Part shown: positions 22,495 to 32,154 of the stretch, piece after piece
Layout: every line of letters begins with the position of its first letter
Position numbering within the stretch: position 1 is the first letter of the stretch
Assembly: GCA_045649545.1 (NCBI GenBank)
Contig: JAZRQE010000004.1
Coordinates: 1 to 62,436 of the forward strand
Direction: 5' to 3'
DNA from: UMGS172 sp045649545
GTDB taxonomy: Bacteria; Bacillota; Clostridia; Oscillospirales; Acutalibacteraceae
Length of the DNA: 62,436 nucleotides
Made by a program: the position numbers and the translations under genes
The notes under the pieces: model-generated
What the model saw: the letters and a program-made list of their open reading frames with translations, nothing else
The model's database searches: none
Told to the model about the DNA's origin: nothing

Positions 22495-23667
22495 ATGAAT
22501 ATCAAAGAAGCATCGTTACAAAAGCATTATGATTGGCAGGGTAAAATTGAGGTTGTATCAAAAGTAAAGGTGAAATCTTCGGAAGATTTATCTTTGGCAT
22601 ATACCCCGGGCGTTGCACAGCCCTGTCTTGAAATTCAAAAGGATTATAACAAGTCTTTTGAGCTTACCCGTCGTTGGAACCTTATCGGTGTTATTACCGA
22701 CGGTTCAGCAGTTTTAGGCCTTGGAAACATTGGTCCCGAAGCCGGTATGCCGGTTATGGAGGGTAAATGCGTTCTGTTTAAGGAATTTGCCGGTGTGGAC
22801 GCATTCCCGATTTGTATTCGTTCAAACGATGTTGATGAAATTGTAAACACAATATATAATATTTCAGGCTCGTTCGGCGGTATTAACCTTGAGGATATTG
22901 CAGCGCCGAGATGCTTTGAAATTGAAAGAAAACTTAAAGAAAAATGTGATATTCCGATTTTCCACGATGACCAGCACGGTACTGCTATCTGTGTTGCCGC
23001 CGCTATGATTAACGCTCTTAAAATTTCAGGTAAAAACATTGGAGATATTAAGTGTATTATAAACGGTGCAGGTGCAGCAGGAACTGCTATCGGCGAGCTT
23101 CTTTTAAAGCTTGGTCTTAAAAATCTTATTATGTGTGATAAATTCGGTGCTATCTGCAAGGGAGACGAAACTCTGTCAGAAGCTCATAAGGAACTATCAC
23201 TTAAAACCAACCCTAACTTGGAAAAAGGGACTTTGGCCGATGTAATTAAAGGGGCAGACGTATTTATCGGCGTTTCTGCACCTAATATTGTTACCGAAGA
23301 AATGGTGGCATCAATGAATAAGGGTGCGGCAGTGTTTGCAATGGCAAACCCCGTTCCCGAAATTATGCCTGACAAAGCCCTCAAAGCAGGTGCTTTGGTT
23401 GTAGGTACGGGACGCTCTGACTTTGCGAACCAAATCAATAATGTTTTAGCCTTCCCGGGTATATTCAGAGGTGCACTTGACGTAAGAGCAAGTGATATAA
23501 ACGACGAAATGAAGATGGCGGCAGTTTATGCTCTGAGCAGTCTTGTAAGTGATGAGGAACTTTCCACAGAGTATATTCTTCCTAAAGCATTTGACCCGCG
23601 TATTGCTCCCCAAGTTGCAAAAGCCGTTGCCGATGCCGCGAGAAAATCGGGAGTTGCCAGAATTTAA
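22495..23667 (+). CDS. NAD(P)-dependent malic enzyme
   Basis: A 390-residue short-form malic enzyme: SLAYTPGVAQPCLEI, VLGLGNIGPEAGMPVMEGKC, the metal-binding FHDDQHGTA, the nucleotide fold INGAGAAGTAIGELLLKLG and the signature FAMANPVPEIMP. It decarboxylates malate to pyruvate with reduction of NAD(P)+. The ATG at 22495 was chosen because it gives the family's usual N-terminus and follows a promoter; the open frame upstream to 22297 runs through the promoter and is not coding. Confidence 0.95.
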   Translation: MNIKEASLQKHYDWQGKIEVVSKVKVKSSEDLSLAYTPGVAQPCLEIQKDYNKSFELTRRWNLIGVITDGSAVLGLGNIGPEAGMPVMEGKCVLFKEFAGVDAFPICIRSNDVDEIVNTIYNISGSFGGINLEDIAAPRCFEIERKLKEKCDIPIFHDDQHGTAICVAAAMINALKISGKNIGDIKCIINGAGAAGTAIGELLLKLGLKNLIMCDKFGAICKGDETLSEAHKELSLKTNPNLEKGTLADVIKGADVFIGVSAPNIVTEEMVASMNKGAAVFAMANPVPEIMPDKALKAGALVVGTGRSDFANQINNVLAFPGIFRGALDVRASDINDEMKMAAVYALSSLVSDEELSTEYILPKAFDPRIAPQVAKAVADAARKSGVARI

Positions 23668-23684
23668 TAATACTCAATAATTTA

Positions 23685-23724
23685 GCGAACAGTGTGACAC
23701 TCTATCATACTGTTCGCTTTTTTT
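23685..23724 (+). terminator. Terminator of the malic enzyme gene
   Basis: GCGAACAGT (23685-23693) pairs with ACTGTTCGC (23709-23717), followed by TTTTTTT. Confidence 0.85.
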
Positions 23725-23838
23725 ATTTTACAATTACGTAAAACTTCTTAAAATTCATTTAATGCGGCAGGACTGGCAAGTAAGACAATCTATTTTGCAT
23801 AAGTATTTATAGCAAATTATTTTTTGAGGTGTTTTGAT

Positions 23839-24522
23839 ATGTTTCTATCACTGCTTATGCAAATATTCCCGAATTTGATGTATTTTTTTTTACACGCAAC
23901 TTCATCGGGTTCCTTTCCGAAAGCGTTATCAGCAAAAGAGGAAGCCGACCTGCTCGAAAAAATGGCTTTAGGTGATGTCGACGCCCGCAAAAAACTTATT
24001 GAGCATAACCTAAGACTTGTTGCCCACGTTGCAAAAAAGTACTTCGGGAGTGACGTTGACCAGGACGACCTTGTTTCTATCGGCACAATAGGTCTTATAA
24101 AGGCGATTTCCTCATTCAACCCCGACAAAGGAATACGTCTTGCAACCTATGCCGCAAGATGCATTGACAATGAAATTTTAATGTATTTTCGCGGATTGAA
24201 GAAGACGGCGCAGGATGTTTACATCAGTGACCCTATTGAAACCGACAAAGACGGCAACACGTTGACCCTTACGGACGTTATTACCGACAACTCGGATATA
24301 GTTGAGGACCTTGATTTGAAACTCAAATTAGAGCAATTAAAGGAATTTTTAAAGGATACTCTAACCCCTCGCGAGTTGACCATTATCCGTCTTCGTTACG
24401 GTTTAGGCGGTAGGGCTGAATTACCTCAACGTGAGGTTGCAAAAAAACTTAAAATAAGCCGTTCTTATGTCAGCCGAATTGAGAAAAAAGCTTTGCAAAA
24501 GTTACGTGCAAGGTTTAAATAA
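23839..24522 (+). CDS. sigK: Sporulation sigma factor sigma-K precursor
   Basis: A 227-residue sigma factor. The hydrophobic N-terminus (MFLSLLMQIFPNLMYFF) fits the membrane-bound pro-sequence of sigma-K that is removed by SpoIVFB in the mother cell. Region 2 (RLVAHVAKKYF ... DLVSIGTIGLIKAISSF ... LATYAARCIDNEILMYFR) and region 4 (LTPRELTIIRLRYGLGG ... REVAKKLKISRSYVSRIEKKALQKL) follow. The ATG at 23839 lies after TGAGGTG. The gene is intact, not split by the skin-type element known in some species. It shows that the organism is a spore former or descends from one. Confidence 0.92.
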   Translation: MFLSLLMQIFPNLMYFFLHATSSGSFPKALSAKEEADLLEKMALGDVDARKKLIEHNLRLVAHVAKKYFGSDVDQDDLVSIGTIGLIKAISSFNPDKGIRLATYAARCIDNEILMYFRGLKKTAQDVYISDPIETDKDGNTLTLTDVITDNSDIVEDLDLKLKLEQLKEFLKDTLTPRELTIIRLRYGLGGRAELPQREVAKKLKISRSYVSRIEKKALQKLRARFK

Positions 24523-24567
24523 AATAACAGTGCATCGAAACTTATAAGTTCGATGCACTGTTATTTT
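24521..24567. terminator. Bidirectional terminator between sigK and the FAD oxidoreductase
   Basis: A 19-bp perfect stem (AAAATAACAGTGCATCGAA and its complement) with a short CTTATAAG-type loop and A/T tracts on both sides serves the two convergent genes. Confidence 0.88.
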
Positions 24568-24570
24568 AGA

Positions 24571-25776
24571 TTAAATTAAATCATTTTCGTGAAGAACCAC
24601 TCCGTTAGCTGTGAGTGTTTCCTGAAGTTTTTTGACATCAAGCGTTGAAAAGTCATCGGTCATTGCCGCGGCAACACCTGCTGCTTCACCGGTGACTGCA
24701 CAACAAGGTATTACCCTCATAATATCCCACATACTTTCGGTGACTGAGGTGCATCTGCCTGCAGTTATGAGGTTTTTGACTTTTTTTGAATACAGCGTTC
24801 TAAACGGAACTTCATACACCGGACCGCGTTTTCTCCAGTCCGAAACCATTCCTATAGAATCCTCAAAATATTTGTGCATTTCCTTATCGTCAAGCTCGTA
24901 TTCGCCGACAATTTTTCTGGTCATACGTACTTGAGGTATCGTGGCCAGCGTAGCAGGCACAACCGTTGGGTCTGATACTCTTCTTTTCTTTATATCTTCA
25001 AGGGTAGAAGCGTGAGAAAGTTGCATCATTTCGGAAAGCTCACGTCCGTCCAAACCGGAAAATCTACTATTTACTAGGGTTTTGACTTGATTTGTTTCAT
25101 TTTTGTGGTCGTCAGGAATATCGCAACAGCCCAACGTATTAAGATTATAACCGTTTTGTCCTACTAAATAATACCAAGCTGCAAGCAGATTGCCCTGCTT
25201 AAATGTTTCGGTGGGTGCGTCGGCAAATTTGGCTATATCGCAGTCACCGGTAGCGTCAACCACTGACTTTACTGCTATTGCTTGCCTGCCCGACTTATTC
25301 TCAATTATTACGGCATCGATTTTATCATTGGGTTTACTTACAGCAACCGCGTATGTACCGTAAATAAGAGTGACACCCTCTTTTTGTAGCAACTGCTCAG
25401 CAAGGATAGCAAAAAGTTGAGCATTATATTGCACCATTAAACGACGGTCCTTTTCGGTTCTCTTTGAAGGGTCGTTGCTATCCAACCAGTTGTCAGGGTA
25501 ATCCGCCTCATGACCCATAGAAATGGAAAGTTTGAACAACTCATCCGCAATACCGAACGAAACTTGATGACCGTAACCGTCACACAAAGGCAGGTATATT
25601 GTGACAAGACCGGCAGTGCCTAAACCGCCAAGCATATACTCTTTTTCAAGCAGAATTACTTTTTTGCCCTGTCTTTTGGCAGCTAAAGCCGCCGAAATGC
25701 CACCGAAACCGCCGCCACAAACCAACACATCACACGAATCGGTAATTTGAGTTTCTATATGTTCTTTTATTATCAT
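24571..25776 (-). CDS. FAD-dependent oxidoreductase (PF12831 type)
   Basis: A 401-residue flavoprotein with the dinucleotide-binding motif DVLVCGGGFGGISAALAAKRQG and, near the C-terminus, the second FAD contact NLITAGRCTSVTESMWDIMRVIPCCAVTGEAAGVAAA. It belongs to the family often found beside glycan-degrading genes in gut bacteria; the substrate is unknown. The ATG at 25776 is chosen over a GTG four codons upstream because GAGG overlaps the latter. It lies downstream of, and on the same strand as, an esterase-like lipoprotein gene, so the two may be co-transcribed. Confidence 0.82.
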   Translation of the reverse strand: MIIKEHIETQITDSCDVLVCGGGFGGISAALAAKRQGKKVILLEKEYMLGGLGTAGLVTIYLPLCDGYGHQVSFGIADELFKLSISMGHEADYPDNWLDSNDPSKRTEKDRRLMVQYNAQLFAILAEQLLQKEGVTLIYGTYAVAVSKPNDKIDAVIIENKSGRQAIAVKSVVDATGDCDIAKFADAPTETFKQGNLLAAWYYLVGQNGYNLNTLGCCDIPDDHKNETNQVKTLVNSRFSGLDGRELSEMMQLSHASTLEDIKKRRVSDPTVVPATLATIPQVRMTRKIVGEYELDDKEMHKYFEDSIGMVSDWRKRGPVYEVPFRTLYSKKVKNLITAGRCTSVTESMWDIMRVIPCCAVTGEAAGVAAAMTDDFSTLDVKKLQETLTANGVVLHENDLI

Positions 25777-25816
25777 AACTTTCCTCACTCAAACCGTCTG
25801 ATTTAGCAAATTATAA

Positions 25817-27187
25817 CTACTGCTTAACACATTCAATAGTGAGTTTTTTAACCTTTTTATCTTTGTTGAGCATATTCCAATCAATAGCACCGAATTGGTC
25901 AAGATATTTATCGGTTATATCCTCGCCGTTAACTGTCAACTTATATCCAACCGACAAAGGTCTTCCCAATGTATTAGGACGGGCAAGGATATGGTTAGAA
26001 ACATCAGAACGCGATAAAACATTGCCGTCACCTACTGTTTCGGTTATCTTGCCGGTGCCGTCAAAACGGCTGATAATAGTTCCGTCAGTAGCATAAATGA
26101 ACATTCCGTCATATTCCGGACGAACTGCAGTAAGTCCAAGGCTATGAGCAAGATTGATTGCCATTTCATAACCCATTAAATTAAATGTTTGCTGTGAATA
26201 GTGAGAAGTCAAAGTCGGGTCCATCATCTCAATAGTCACTGTTTCACTGATAGTAGAAAGCAAGAACAAGTTATCAATATCACTGCAAAGTTTATACTGA
26301 GCATTACGTGCAATAGTCAAAGCACGGCTTGCTTGAGGAGATACTCCCTTTAGATGCTGACGAACCATTGAAATGCCGCCGAAGTCAAGACCTAAGTCAG
26401 TCATAAGCGACTCGTGCATAATTTTATATGCATCATAATAACTTTCATCCGAGCAAACAGTACATCCCTTTGTTGCCGAATTATATTCATTCTCATGCTC
26501 GCCTTGATTCCAAATGTAACCCATATAAACAATATTGTATTCCTTGCTCAAGGCGTCATAAGATTTTTTAAAATTCTCGATTGCACGCGAGTACATAAGT
26601 CCCTGGCCTATATTATCACAATCACAACTGTAATCAGAAGGATTCGGCACCCATTCGTGCATACCAACACCGCCTAAAGCAGCCTGAACAAATACGACAG
26701 TTGTACCGGTTATATCACTCCACTGTGCACCAAACGACGGAGAAACGCCGCCAAAGGCACTGTTGCCACGGTTGGGGTCACAAAGCTTTGTTAAATCGCG
26801 GTCGTCGGTTAACGCAGTTATGTATCCTAAATGCGGACTTGAATAAACCTTGCCGGCAGAAGTCACTGTTGGAACTTCGGGAACGTGGCCCTGATAACCA
26901 TACTCTCTGGGATAGCCGTTGTTAGGGTGAAAGTTCGACTGTCCTGCGACAAGAATAAGAGAAATATCCTTCTTGGATTTATCATACGGACGGTCAGACT
27001 TGAATTTTGTAATTTCCTTTTCCTTGACGGTAATTGTCAATGTTGCTTCGCCCTCGGTCTTTTGGGTAGACGTTGTTGAACCGGTGCTTTCGGTTGAAGC
27101 AGTAGATTCGGAATCGTCACCACCGCAGGCAACTACCGAAAACATTAAAAGTAACACTAAAACAAGACTTAAAAATTTCTTAACCAT
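25817..27187 (-). CDS. Lipoprotein with SASA/CE6-like esterase domain
   Basis: A 456-residue surface lipoprotein: signal peptide with lipobox VVAC (Cys21), a Ser/Thr/Glu-rich linker to about residue 48, then an SGNH-like domain with AGQSNF (Ser84), the Gly block FGAQWSDITG and YIWNQGEHENEY, as in sialate O-acetylesterase/acetylxylan esterases. A late His in LTSHYSQQTFNLMGYEMA sits where the catalytic His is expected, but the usual preceding Asp is not obvious. It probably removes acetyl groups from an external glycan; the sugar is unknown. Confidence 0.75.
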   Translation of the reverse strand: MVKKFLSLVLVLLLMFSVVACGGDDSESTASTESTGSTTSTQKTEGEATLTITVKEKEITKFKSDRPYDKSKKDISLILVAGQSNFHPNNGYPREYGYQGHVPEVPTVTSAGKVYSSPHLGYITALTDDRDLTKLCDPNRGNSAFGGVSPSFGAQWSDITGTTVVFVQAALGGVGMHEWVPNPSDYSCDCDNIGQGLMYSRAIENFKKSYDALSKEYNIVYMGYIWNQGEHENEYNSATKGCTVCSDESYYDAYKIMHESLMTDLGLDFGGISMVRQHLKGVSPQASRALTIARNAQYKLCSDIDNLFLLSTISETVTIEMMDPTLTSHYSQQTFNLMGYEMAINLAHSLGLTAVRPEYDGMFIYATDGTIISRFDGTGKITETVGDGNVLSRSDVSNHILARPNTLGRPLSVGYKLTVNGEDITDKYLDQFGAIDWNMLNKDKKVKKLTIECVKQ

Positions 27188-27299
27188 AGTACACCTCTTA
27201 AAATATTGAAATTTGCTATTTATATTTTAATTTAACTAACTTCAAAAGTCAATCGAACGTTGCGAAATTGAATATTTCGTTTTATGATTTTTTGAAGTT

Positions 27300-27980
27300 T
27301 CATTTCCCATTAATTTCAGTGACGTTTAAAACATCGCCGTTGACTGTGAATTTTACAGAATAGCCTCCAACGTCCATACCGTATACACGTTCCGGGTCGG
27401 TTTGATACGACGGTCTTGGGTCACACGAAAGAAGCTCTATCACCTGCTCACGCAGATTCTCTGGTAATTTTTCGGCTTCACTTTCAGGAATATCAACATT
27501 TAACCTATATTCCTTATACTCTTCTGAAAAACCGCAAACGGCATCGGGATGACTGTCGCAAAAAGCAATATACGGCTTAATATCGTATATCGGCGTGCCG
27601 TCTAACAAATCTGCACCCACAACGTGCAATACAGGGCCTTTATCCCCTATTTCTATCCTTTCAAGTTTAACCGAGGACAACCCTATTGAGTTCGGTCTGA
27701 ACGGCGAGCGAGTTGCAAACACACCCATTCTTTTATTGCCGCCAAGTCTTGGCGGACGCACAGTTGGTTGCCACGTACCTTTTGGTTTGCTTGCTTTGGA
27801 AAAATCCCACAAAAGCCAAATATGAGAAAAACCTTCCAATCCGCGTACGGCATTAGGGTCACGAAATTCAGGCTCAAAAACAATCTGTGCCGGCAAATCT
27901 ACCATTCCGCTTTGTCGGGGAATTCCAAACTTCTCTTTTTGTAAGGTGTGAATTTTTGCAATAACGGTTAATTCTTTCAT
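27300..27980 (-). CDS. trmO: tRNA (N6-threonylcarbamoyladenosine) methyltransferase TrmO
   Basis: A 226-residue protein of the TsaA/TrmO family: GFSHIWLLWDFSK, the SAM-binding stretch VRPPRLGGNKRMGVFATRSPFRPN split by family-typical residues, IGLSSVKL, and LLDGTPIYDIKPYI. It methylates t6A37 of ACN-decoding tRNAs using SAM. The C-terminal ~80 residues, present in bacterial members, complete the fold (DPRPSYQ...RVYGMDVGGYSVKF). GGAG precedes the start. It stands alone with no operon partner. Confidence 0.92.
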   Translation of the reverse strand: MKELTVIAKIHTLQKEKFGIPRQSGMVDLPAQIVFEPEFRDPNAVRGLEGFSHIWLLWDFSKASKPKGTWQPTVRPPRLGGNKRMGVFATRSPFRPNSIGLSSVKLERIEIGDKGPVLHVVGADLLDGTPIYDIKPYIAFCDSHPDAVCGFSEEYKEYRLNVDIPESEAEKLPENLREQVIELLSCDPRPSYQTDPERVYGMDVGGYSVKFTVNGDVLNVTEINGK

Positions 27981-28049
27981 TTTACATCTCCAAAGAAGGT
28001 ATATTTAAATTTTACCTTATCCGTTATGAAAATTCAAGTGAAATCAAAG

Positions 28050-28082
28050 CAAAACAAAAGCCACACCGAAAGGTGTGGCTTA
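28050..28082 (-). terminator. Terminator of the hydrogenase operon
   Basis: On the minus strand AGCCACACC, loop TTTC and GGTGTGGCT are followed by TTTTGTTTTG. Confidence 0.85.
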
Positions 28083-28095
28083 AATGTTTTATTTC

Positions 28096-29853
28096 TTACT
28101 TAATAACCTTTTTGGAACGGTCAACATAAGAAGTGTGGAGAATCTTGTGAGCCTTGTGGCTGCCGGGTTTCTCAAAATACTCGTCATACAAAGCCTTAAC
28201 AACCGGGCTTTCGTGTGACTTTCTCTTTGCATTTCCTGCATCGTAAGCATAGAGAGCCTGAGCACGTTTTGCCTTGATGTCAACAGTCTGACGAACAGAG
28301 GTCGGCTGAATGGGCTGACCACCGCCGTTTACGCAGCCGCCGGGGCAACACATAATTTCGATGAAGTGGTAGTTCTTTTCGCCATTTTCAACAGCAGTAA
28401 GAACCTTATGAGCAGCGTCAAGTCCGCTGACAACACAGACATTAACATCCATGCCTGCAATATTAAGGGTTGCTTCCTTGATAGCTTCAGTACCGCGAAC
28501 AGCACTATACTCAACATTCTCAATGGTCTTGCCTTCGAGAACTTCGGCAACTGTTCTGAGAGCAGCTTCCATAACACCACCGGTAGCACCGAAGATAACA
28601 CCTGCACCTGTTGCCTCACCCAAGGGAGAGTCAAACTGCTCGTCAGGGAGCTTTGTAAACTCAATTCTTGCACGCTTAATCATTCTGGCAAGCTCACGAG
28701 TGGTGATGGTGATATCAAGGTCGGGAACGCCTGCGGCATTCTCGTCGTCACGCATAATTTCGTACTTCTTGGCAGTACAGGGCATAACCGAAACAGAAAC
28801 GATATTCTTGGGGTCAATACCGTTCTTTTCGGCGTAATATGTTTTAAGAACTGCACCGAACATCTGCTGAGGAGACTTGCAGCTTGAAAGGTTGGGAATC
28901 ATATTGGGGTGATACATCTCGCAGAAGTTAATCCAACCGGGTGAGCAAGATGTAATCATGGGGAGAACGCCGCCGTTCTTTACACGGTCGATAAACTCGG
29001 TTCCCTCTTCCATAATTGTGAGGTCGGCGGCAACGTCGGTATCGAATACCTTGTCGAAGCCTAAGCGACGAAGAGCAGCAACCATTTTGCCCTCAACACC
29101 GGTTCCGATTTCGTAACCGAACTCTTCACCTAATGCTGCACGAACTGCAGGAGCAGTCTGAACAATAACAATCTTGTTGGGGTCATCCAAAGCCTCAAAT
29201 ACCTTATCGGTATCGTCCTTCTCGGTTAAAGCACCGGTCGGGCAAGCAACAATACACTGACCGCAAGATACACAACCGGTTTCACCCAAGCCTTTTTCGA
29301 ATGCACAAGCAACATTGGTATCAATACCACGGTCGTTAGCACCGATAACGCCTACGTGCTGAGCATGGCAAGCAGCAACACAGCGACGGCAAAGTACGCA
29401 CTTGTTGTTATCGCGAATCATATGGGGAGATGATGAATCAAGCTCATAAACCGGCTTGTCACCGTCAAATACGCTTTCGTCGGCAATGCCGTAGTCGTTA
29501 CAAAGCTTCTGGAATTCGCAGTTGCCTGAACGTACGCAAGAAAGACACTTTCTGTCGTGAGTTGAGAGTAAAAGCTCCAAAGTAGTTTTTCTGGATTCCT
29601 GAACAGCCTTGGAGTTGGTCTTAACTTCCATACCCTCGGTTACGGGGTATACGCAGGAAGCAACGATTCTGAAACCGCGACCCTCGTTAACCTCAACAAC
29701 ACAAATACGGCAAGCGCCGATTTCGTTCATATCTTTCATGAAGCAAAGAGTAGGAATCTCAATTCCAACTTCTCTTGCTGCCTCAAGAATAGTAGTACCG
29801 GCAGGAACAGAAACATCCATACCGTTAATTTTTAAGTTAATCATTTTAGCCAT
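28096..29853 (-). CDS. hndD: [FeFe]-hydrogenase catalytic subunit (HndD/HydA)
   Basis: A 585-residue protein. In order: a [2Fe-2S] ferredoxin domain (CFMKDMNEIGACRIC), a His-Cys [4Fe-4S] site, two [4Fe-4S] motifs (CVLCRRCVAAC; CVSCGQCIVACP), and the H-cluster domain with TSCSPGW, MPCTAKKYE and EIMCCPGGCVNGGGQP, then the small-subunit C-terminal domain. With HndABC it forms a soluble NAD(P)- and possibly ferredoxin-linked, electron-bifurcating hydrogenase that disposes of reductant as H2. It is the last gene of the operon. Confidence 0.95.
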   Translation of the reverse strand: MAKMINLKINGMDVSVPAGTTILEAAREVGIEIPTLCFMKDMNEIGACRICVVEVNEGRGFRIVASCVYPVTEGMEVKTNSKAVQESRKTTLELLLSTHDRKCLSCVRSGNCEFQKLCNDYGIADESVFDGDKPVYELDSSSPHMIRDNNKCVLCRRCVAACHAQHVGVIGANDRGIDTNVACAFEKGLGETGCVSCGQCIVACPTGALTEKDDTDKVFEALDDPNKIVIVQTAPAVRAALGEEFGYEIGTGVEGKMVAALRRLGFDKVFDTDVAADLTIMEEGTEFIDRVKNGGVLPMITSCSPGWINFCEMYHPNMIPNLSSCKSPQQMFGAVLKTYYAEKNGIDPKNIVSVSVMPCTAKKYEIMRDDENAAGVPDLDITITTRELARMIKRARIEFTKLPDEQFDSPLGEATGAGVIFGATGGVMEAALRTVAEVLEGKTIENVEYSAVRGTEAIKEATLNIAGMDVNVCVVSGLDAAHKVLTAVENGEKNYHFIEIMCCPGGCVNGGGQPIQPTSVRQTVDIKAKRAQALYAYDAGNAKRKSHESPVVKALYDEYFEKPGSHKAHKILHTSYVDRSKKVIK

Positions 29854-29871
29854 AATAGATGTTCTCCTTCC

Positions 29872-31692
29872 TTAACCTTTGATGATAGCCTTGAACTTAC
29901 ATGTACCAACGCAAGCACCACATTTTACGCACTTTTCGGGGTCAATAGCCAAAGCAGGTAACTTCTTGCCGGGTGCAGTGTAATCGGTCTTGTAAATTGC
30001 ACCTGCAGGACAAGCCTTGGCGCACATTCCGCAACCGAAGCACTTATCGGCAATGATGCTGTATGTGAGCAAGTCCTTACATACGCCGGCAGGACACTTC
30101 TTGTCAACGATGTGGGCTACATACTCATCACGGAAATAACGTAAAGTAGAAAGAACGGGGTTAGGAGCAGTCTGTCCCAAACCGCAAAGAGCGTTCTTCT
30201 TAATGTAGTAGCAGAGAGCTTCCATCTTGTCAAGGTCTTCCAAAGTAGCCTTGCCCTTGGTGATGTTATCGAGCATCTCAAGAAGTCTCTTAGTACCGAT
30301 ACGGCAAGGAGTACACTTACCGCAGGACTCATCAACAGTAAACTCTAAGAAGAACTTAGCAATGTCAACCATACAGCTGTCTTCGTCCATAACGATAAGA
30401 CCGCCCGAACCCATCATAGAGCCGATTTCAAGAAGGTTGTCATAGTCAATCGGAATATCCAAGTATTCAGCAGGGATACATCCGCCGGAAGGACCGCCGG
30501 TCTGTGCTGCCTTAAACTTCTTACCGTTGGGGATACCGCCACCGATTTCCTCAACAATGGTACGAAGGGTTGTACCCATAGGAACTTCAACAAGTCCGGT
30601 ATTCTTAATGTTACCGCCCAAAGCGAAAACTTTGGTACCCTTGCTCTTCTCGGTACCCATAGAGGTGAACCAATCAGCACCCTTTAAGATAATCTGAGGA
30701 ATGTTAGCGTAGGTTTCAACGTTATTAAGAACGGTCGGCTTACCGAAAAGACCCTTAACTGCCGGGAACGGAGGACGGGGACGAGGCTCACCACGTTTAC
30801 CCTCAATAGAGGTCATAAGAGCGGTTTCCTCACCGCAAACGAATGCACCTGCACCGAGGCGGATTTCCATATCGAAATCAAATCCGGTATCGAAAATATT
30901 TTTACCGAGCAAGCCGTACTCACGAGCTTGGTCAATAGCAATCTGCAAACGGTTAACTGCAATCGGATACTCTGCACGGACATAAACGAAGCCTTGATTT
31001 GCACCGATAGCGTAAGCGGCAATAGCCATAGCCTCGATAAGTGCGTGGGGGTCGCCTTCAAGAACCGAACGGTCCATAAATGCACCCGGGTCGCCTTCGT
31101 CGGCGTTACATGCAACATACTTCTGGTCGGCATCTTTTACAAGGTTGCGAGCCAATTCCCACTTCTTACCGGTGGGGAAGCCTGCACCGCCACGGCCACG
31201 AAGACCCGAAGCCAAAATAACGCTGATAACCTCATCAGGAGTCATCTCGGTCAAAGCCTTACCTAAAGCCTGATAGCCGTCCATTGCTATGTATTCATCA
31301 ATATTTTCAGGATTGATAACACCGCAGTTACGTAATGCTACACGGTGCTGTGAACGGTAGAAAGCAGTATCGTTCAAGGAAACATTTTCAACTATCTCTT
31401 CAGAACCGGTGTCGTTATAAACCAAACGCTCAACCGGACGTCCTTTGAGAAGATGCTCTGAAACGATTTCTGCTACGTCGTCGGCGGTAACTCTGGAATA
31501 GAATGTACCGTCGGGATAAACGATGACGACAGGACCTAAAGCACAAAGACCGAAACAACCGGTCTGTACAATTTTTACTTCTTCGGCAAGGCCGTTAGCC
31601 GCAATTTGCGATTCGAATTCCTTCTGAATTGCAACGCTTCCCGAAGAGGTACATCCTGTACCGCCACAAATAAGAACTTGTGCACGAATCAT
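29872..31692 (-). CDS. hndC: Hydrogenase NuoF-like flavoprotein subunit (HndC/HydB)
   Basis: A 606-residue diaphorase subunit: N-terminal thioredoxin-like [2Fe-2S] domain (CGGTGCTSSGS ... TGCFGLCALGP), NADH/FMN-binding domain (GRGGAGFPTGKKWELA, GAGAFVCGEETALM), SLBB domain, [4Fe-4S] site ESCGKCTPCRIGT and two C-terminal [4Fe-4S] motifs (CFGCGMCAKACP, CVKCGACVGTCK). It takes electrons from NADH and passes them to HndD. It lies 18 bases before hndD. Confidence 0.95.
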   Translation of the reverse strand: MIRAQVLICGGTGCTSSGSVAIQKEFESQIAANGLAEEVKIVQTGCFGLCALGPVVIVYPDGTFYSRVTADDVAEIVSEHLLKGRPVERLVYNDTGSEEIVENVSLNDTAFYRSQHRVALRNCGVINPENIDEYIAMDGYQALGKALTEMTPDEVISVILASGLRGRGGAGFPTGKKWELARNLVKDADQKYVACNADEGDPGAFMDRSVLEGDPHALIEAMAIAAYAIGANQGFVYVRAEYPIAVNRLQIAIDQAREYGLLGKNIFDTGFDFDMEIRLGAGAFVCGEETALMTSIEGKRGEPRPRPPFPAVKGLFGKPTVLNNVETYANIPQIILKGADWFTSMGTEKSKGTKVFALGGNIKNTGLVEVPMGTTLRTIVEEIGGGIPNGKKFKAAQTGGPSGGCIPAEYLDIPIDYDNLLEIGSMMGSGGLIVMDEDSCMVDIAKFFLEFTVDESCGKCTPCRIGTKRLLEMLDNITKGKATLEDLDKMEALCYYIKKNALCGLGQTAPNPVLSTLRYFRDEYVAHIVDKKCPAGVCKDLLTYSIIADKCFGCGMCAKACPAGAIYKTDYTAPGKKLPALAIDPEKCVKCGACVGTCKFKAIIKG

Positions 31693-31757
31693 AATTATAC
31701 CTCCAAATATATACTGTATAGATTTAATTAACTATTCAATCAACTATCAATTTGCAA

Positions 31758-32129
31758 TTATGCTTGATAATTGCTGATAGTGTATTCGGCGATAACCTTG
31801 CCGCCTTTGAGGTGCTTTTCTACAACCTCGGCTGCCTTTTCGGCGGTCATCTTAACATAGGTGACCTTATCCTTGCCGTCCTCGACAATTTCAACAACCG
31901 GCTCAAACTGACAAATACCGATACAACCTGTCTGGGTAACGGTAACCTTGTCGGAAAGTTCTGCCTTATTGACTTCCTCAACAAATGTATTAAGAACGGG
32001 GCGTGCACCGGCTGCGATACCGCAGGTAGCCATACCTACTACTACGCGGATGCCTTGAGCACCTTCACGGATAACGACCTTGTCCTTCATCTTGTCTCTG
32101 ATTGCTGCGAGTTCTGCCAATGATTTCAT
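31758..32129 (-). CDS. hndB: Thioredoxin-like [2Fe-2S] hydrogenase subunit (HndB)
   Basis: A 123-residue protein with VVVGMATCGIAAGARPV and TGCIGICQFEPV, the paired cysteine motifs of the small HndB-type [2Fe-2S] ferredoxins. It is thought to relay electrons in the NAD(P)-linked hydrogenase. It is followed by hndC after 65 bases and preceded by an HATPase gene that ends 26 bases before it. Confidence 0.9.
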   Translation of the reverse strand: MKSLAELAAIRDKMKDKVVIREGAQGIRVVVGMATCGIAAGARPVLNTFVEEVNKAELSDKVTVTQTGCIGICQFEPVVEIVEDGKDKVTYVKMTAEKAAEVVEKHLKGGKVIAEYTISNYQA

Positions 32130-32154
32130 ATTATCGTTTCCTTTCTGAAATAAT

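Noticed and set aside
28366..28887. 173-codon plus-strand frame
   Set aside because: Antisense to the hydrogenase catalytic subunit; shadow of its codon pattern.
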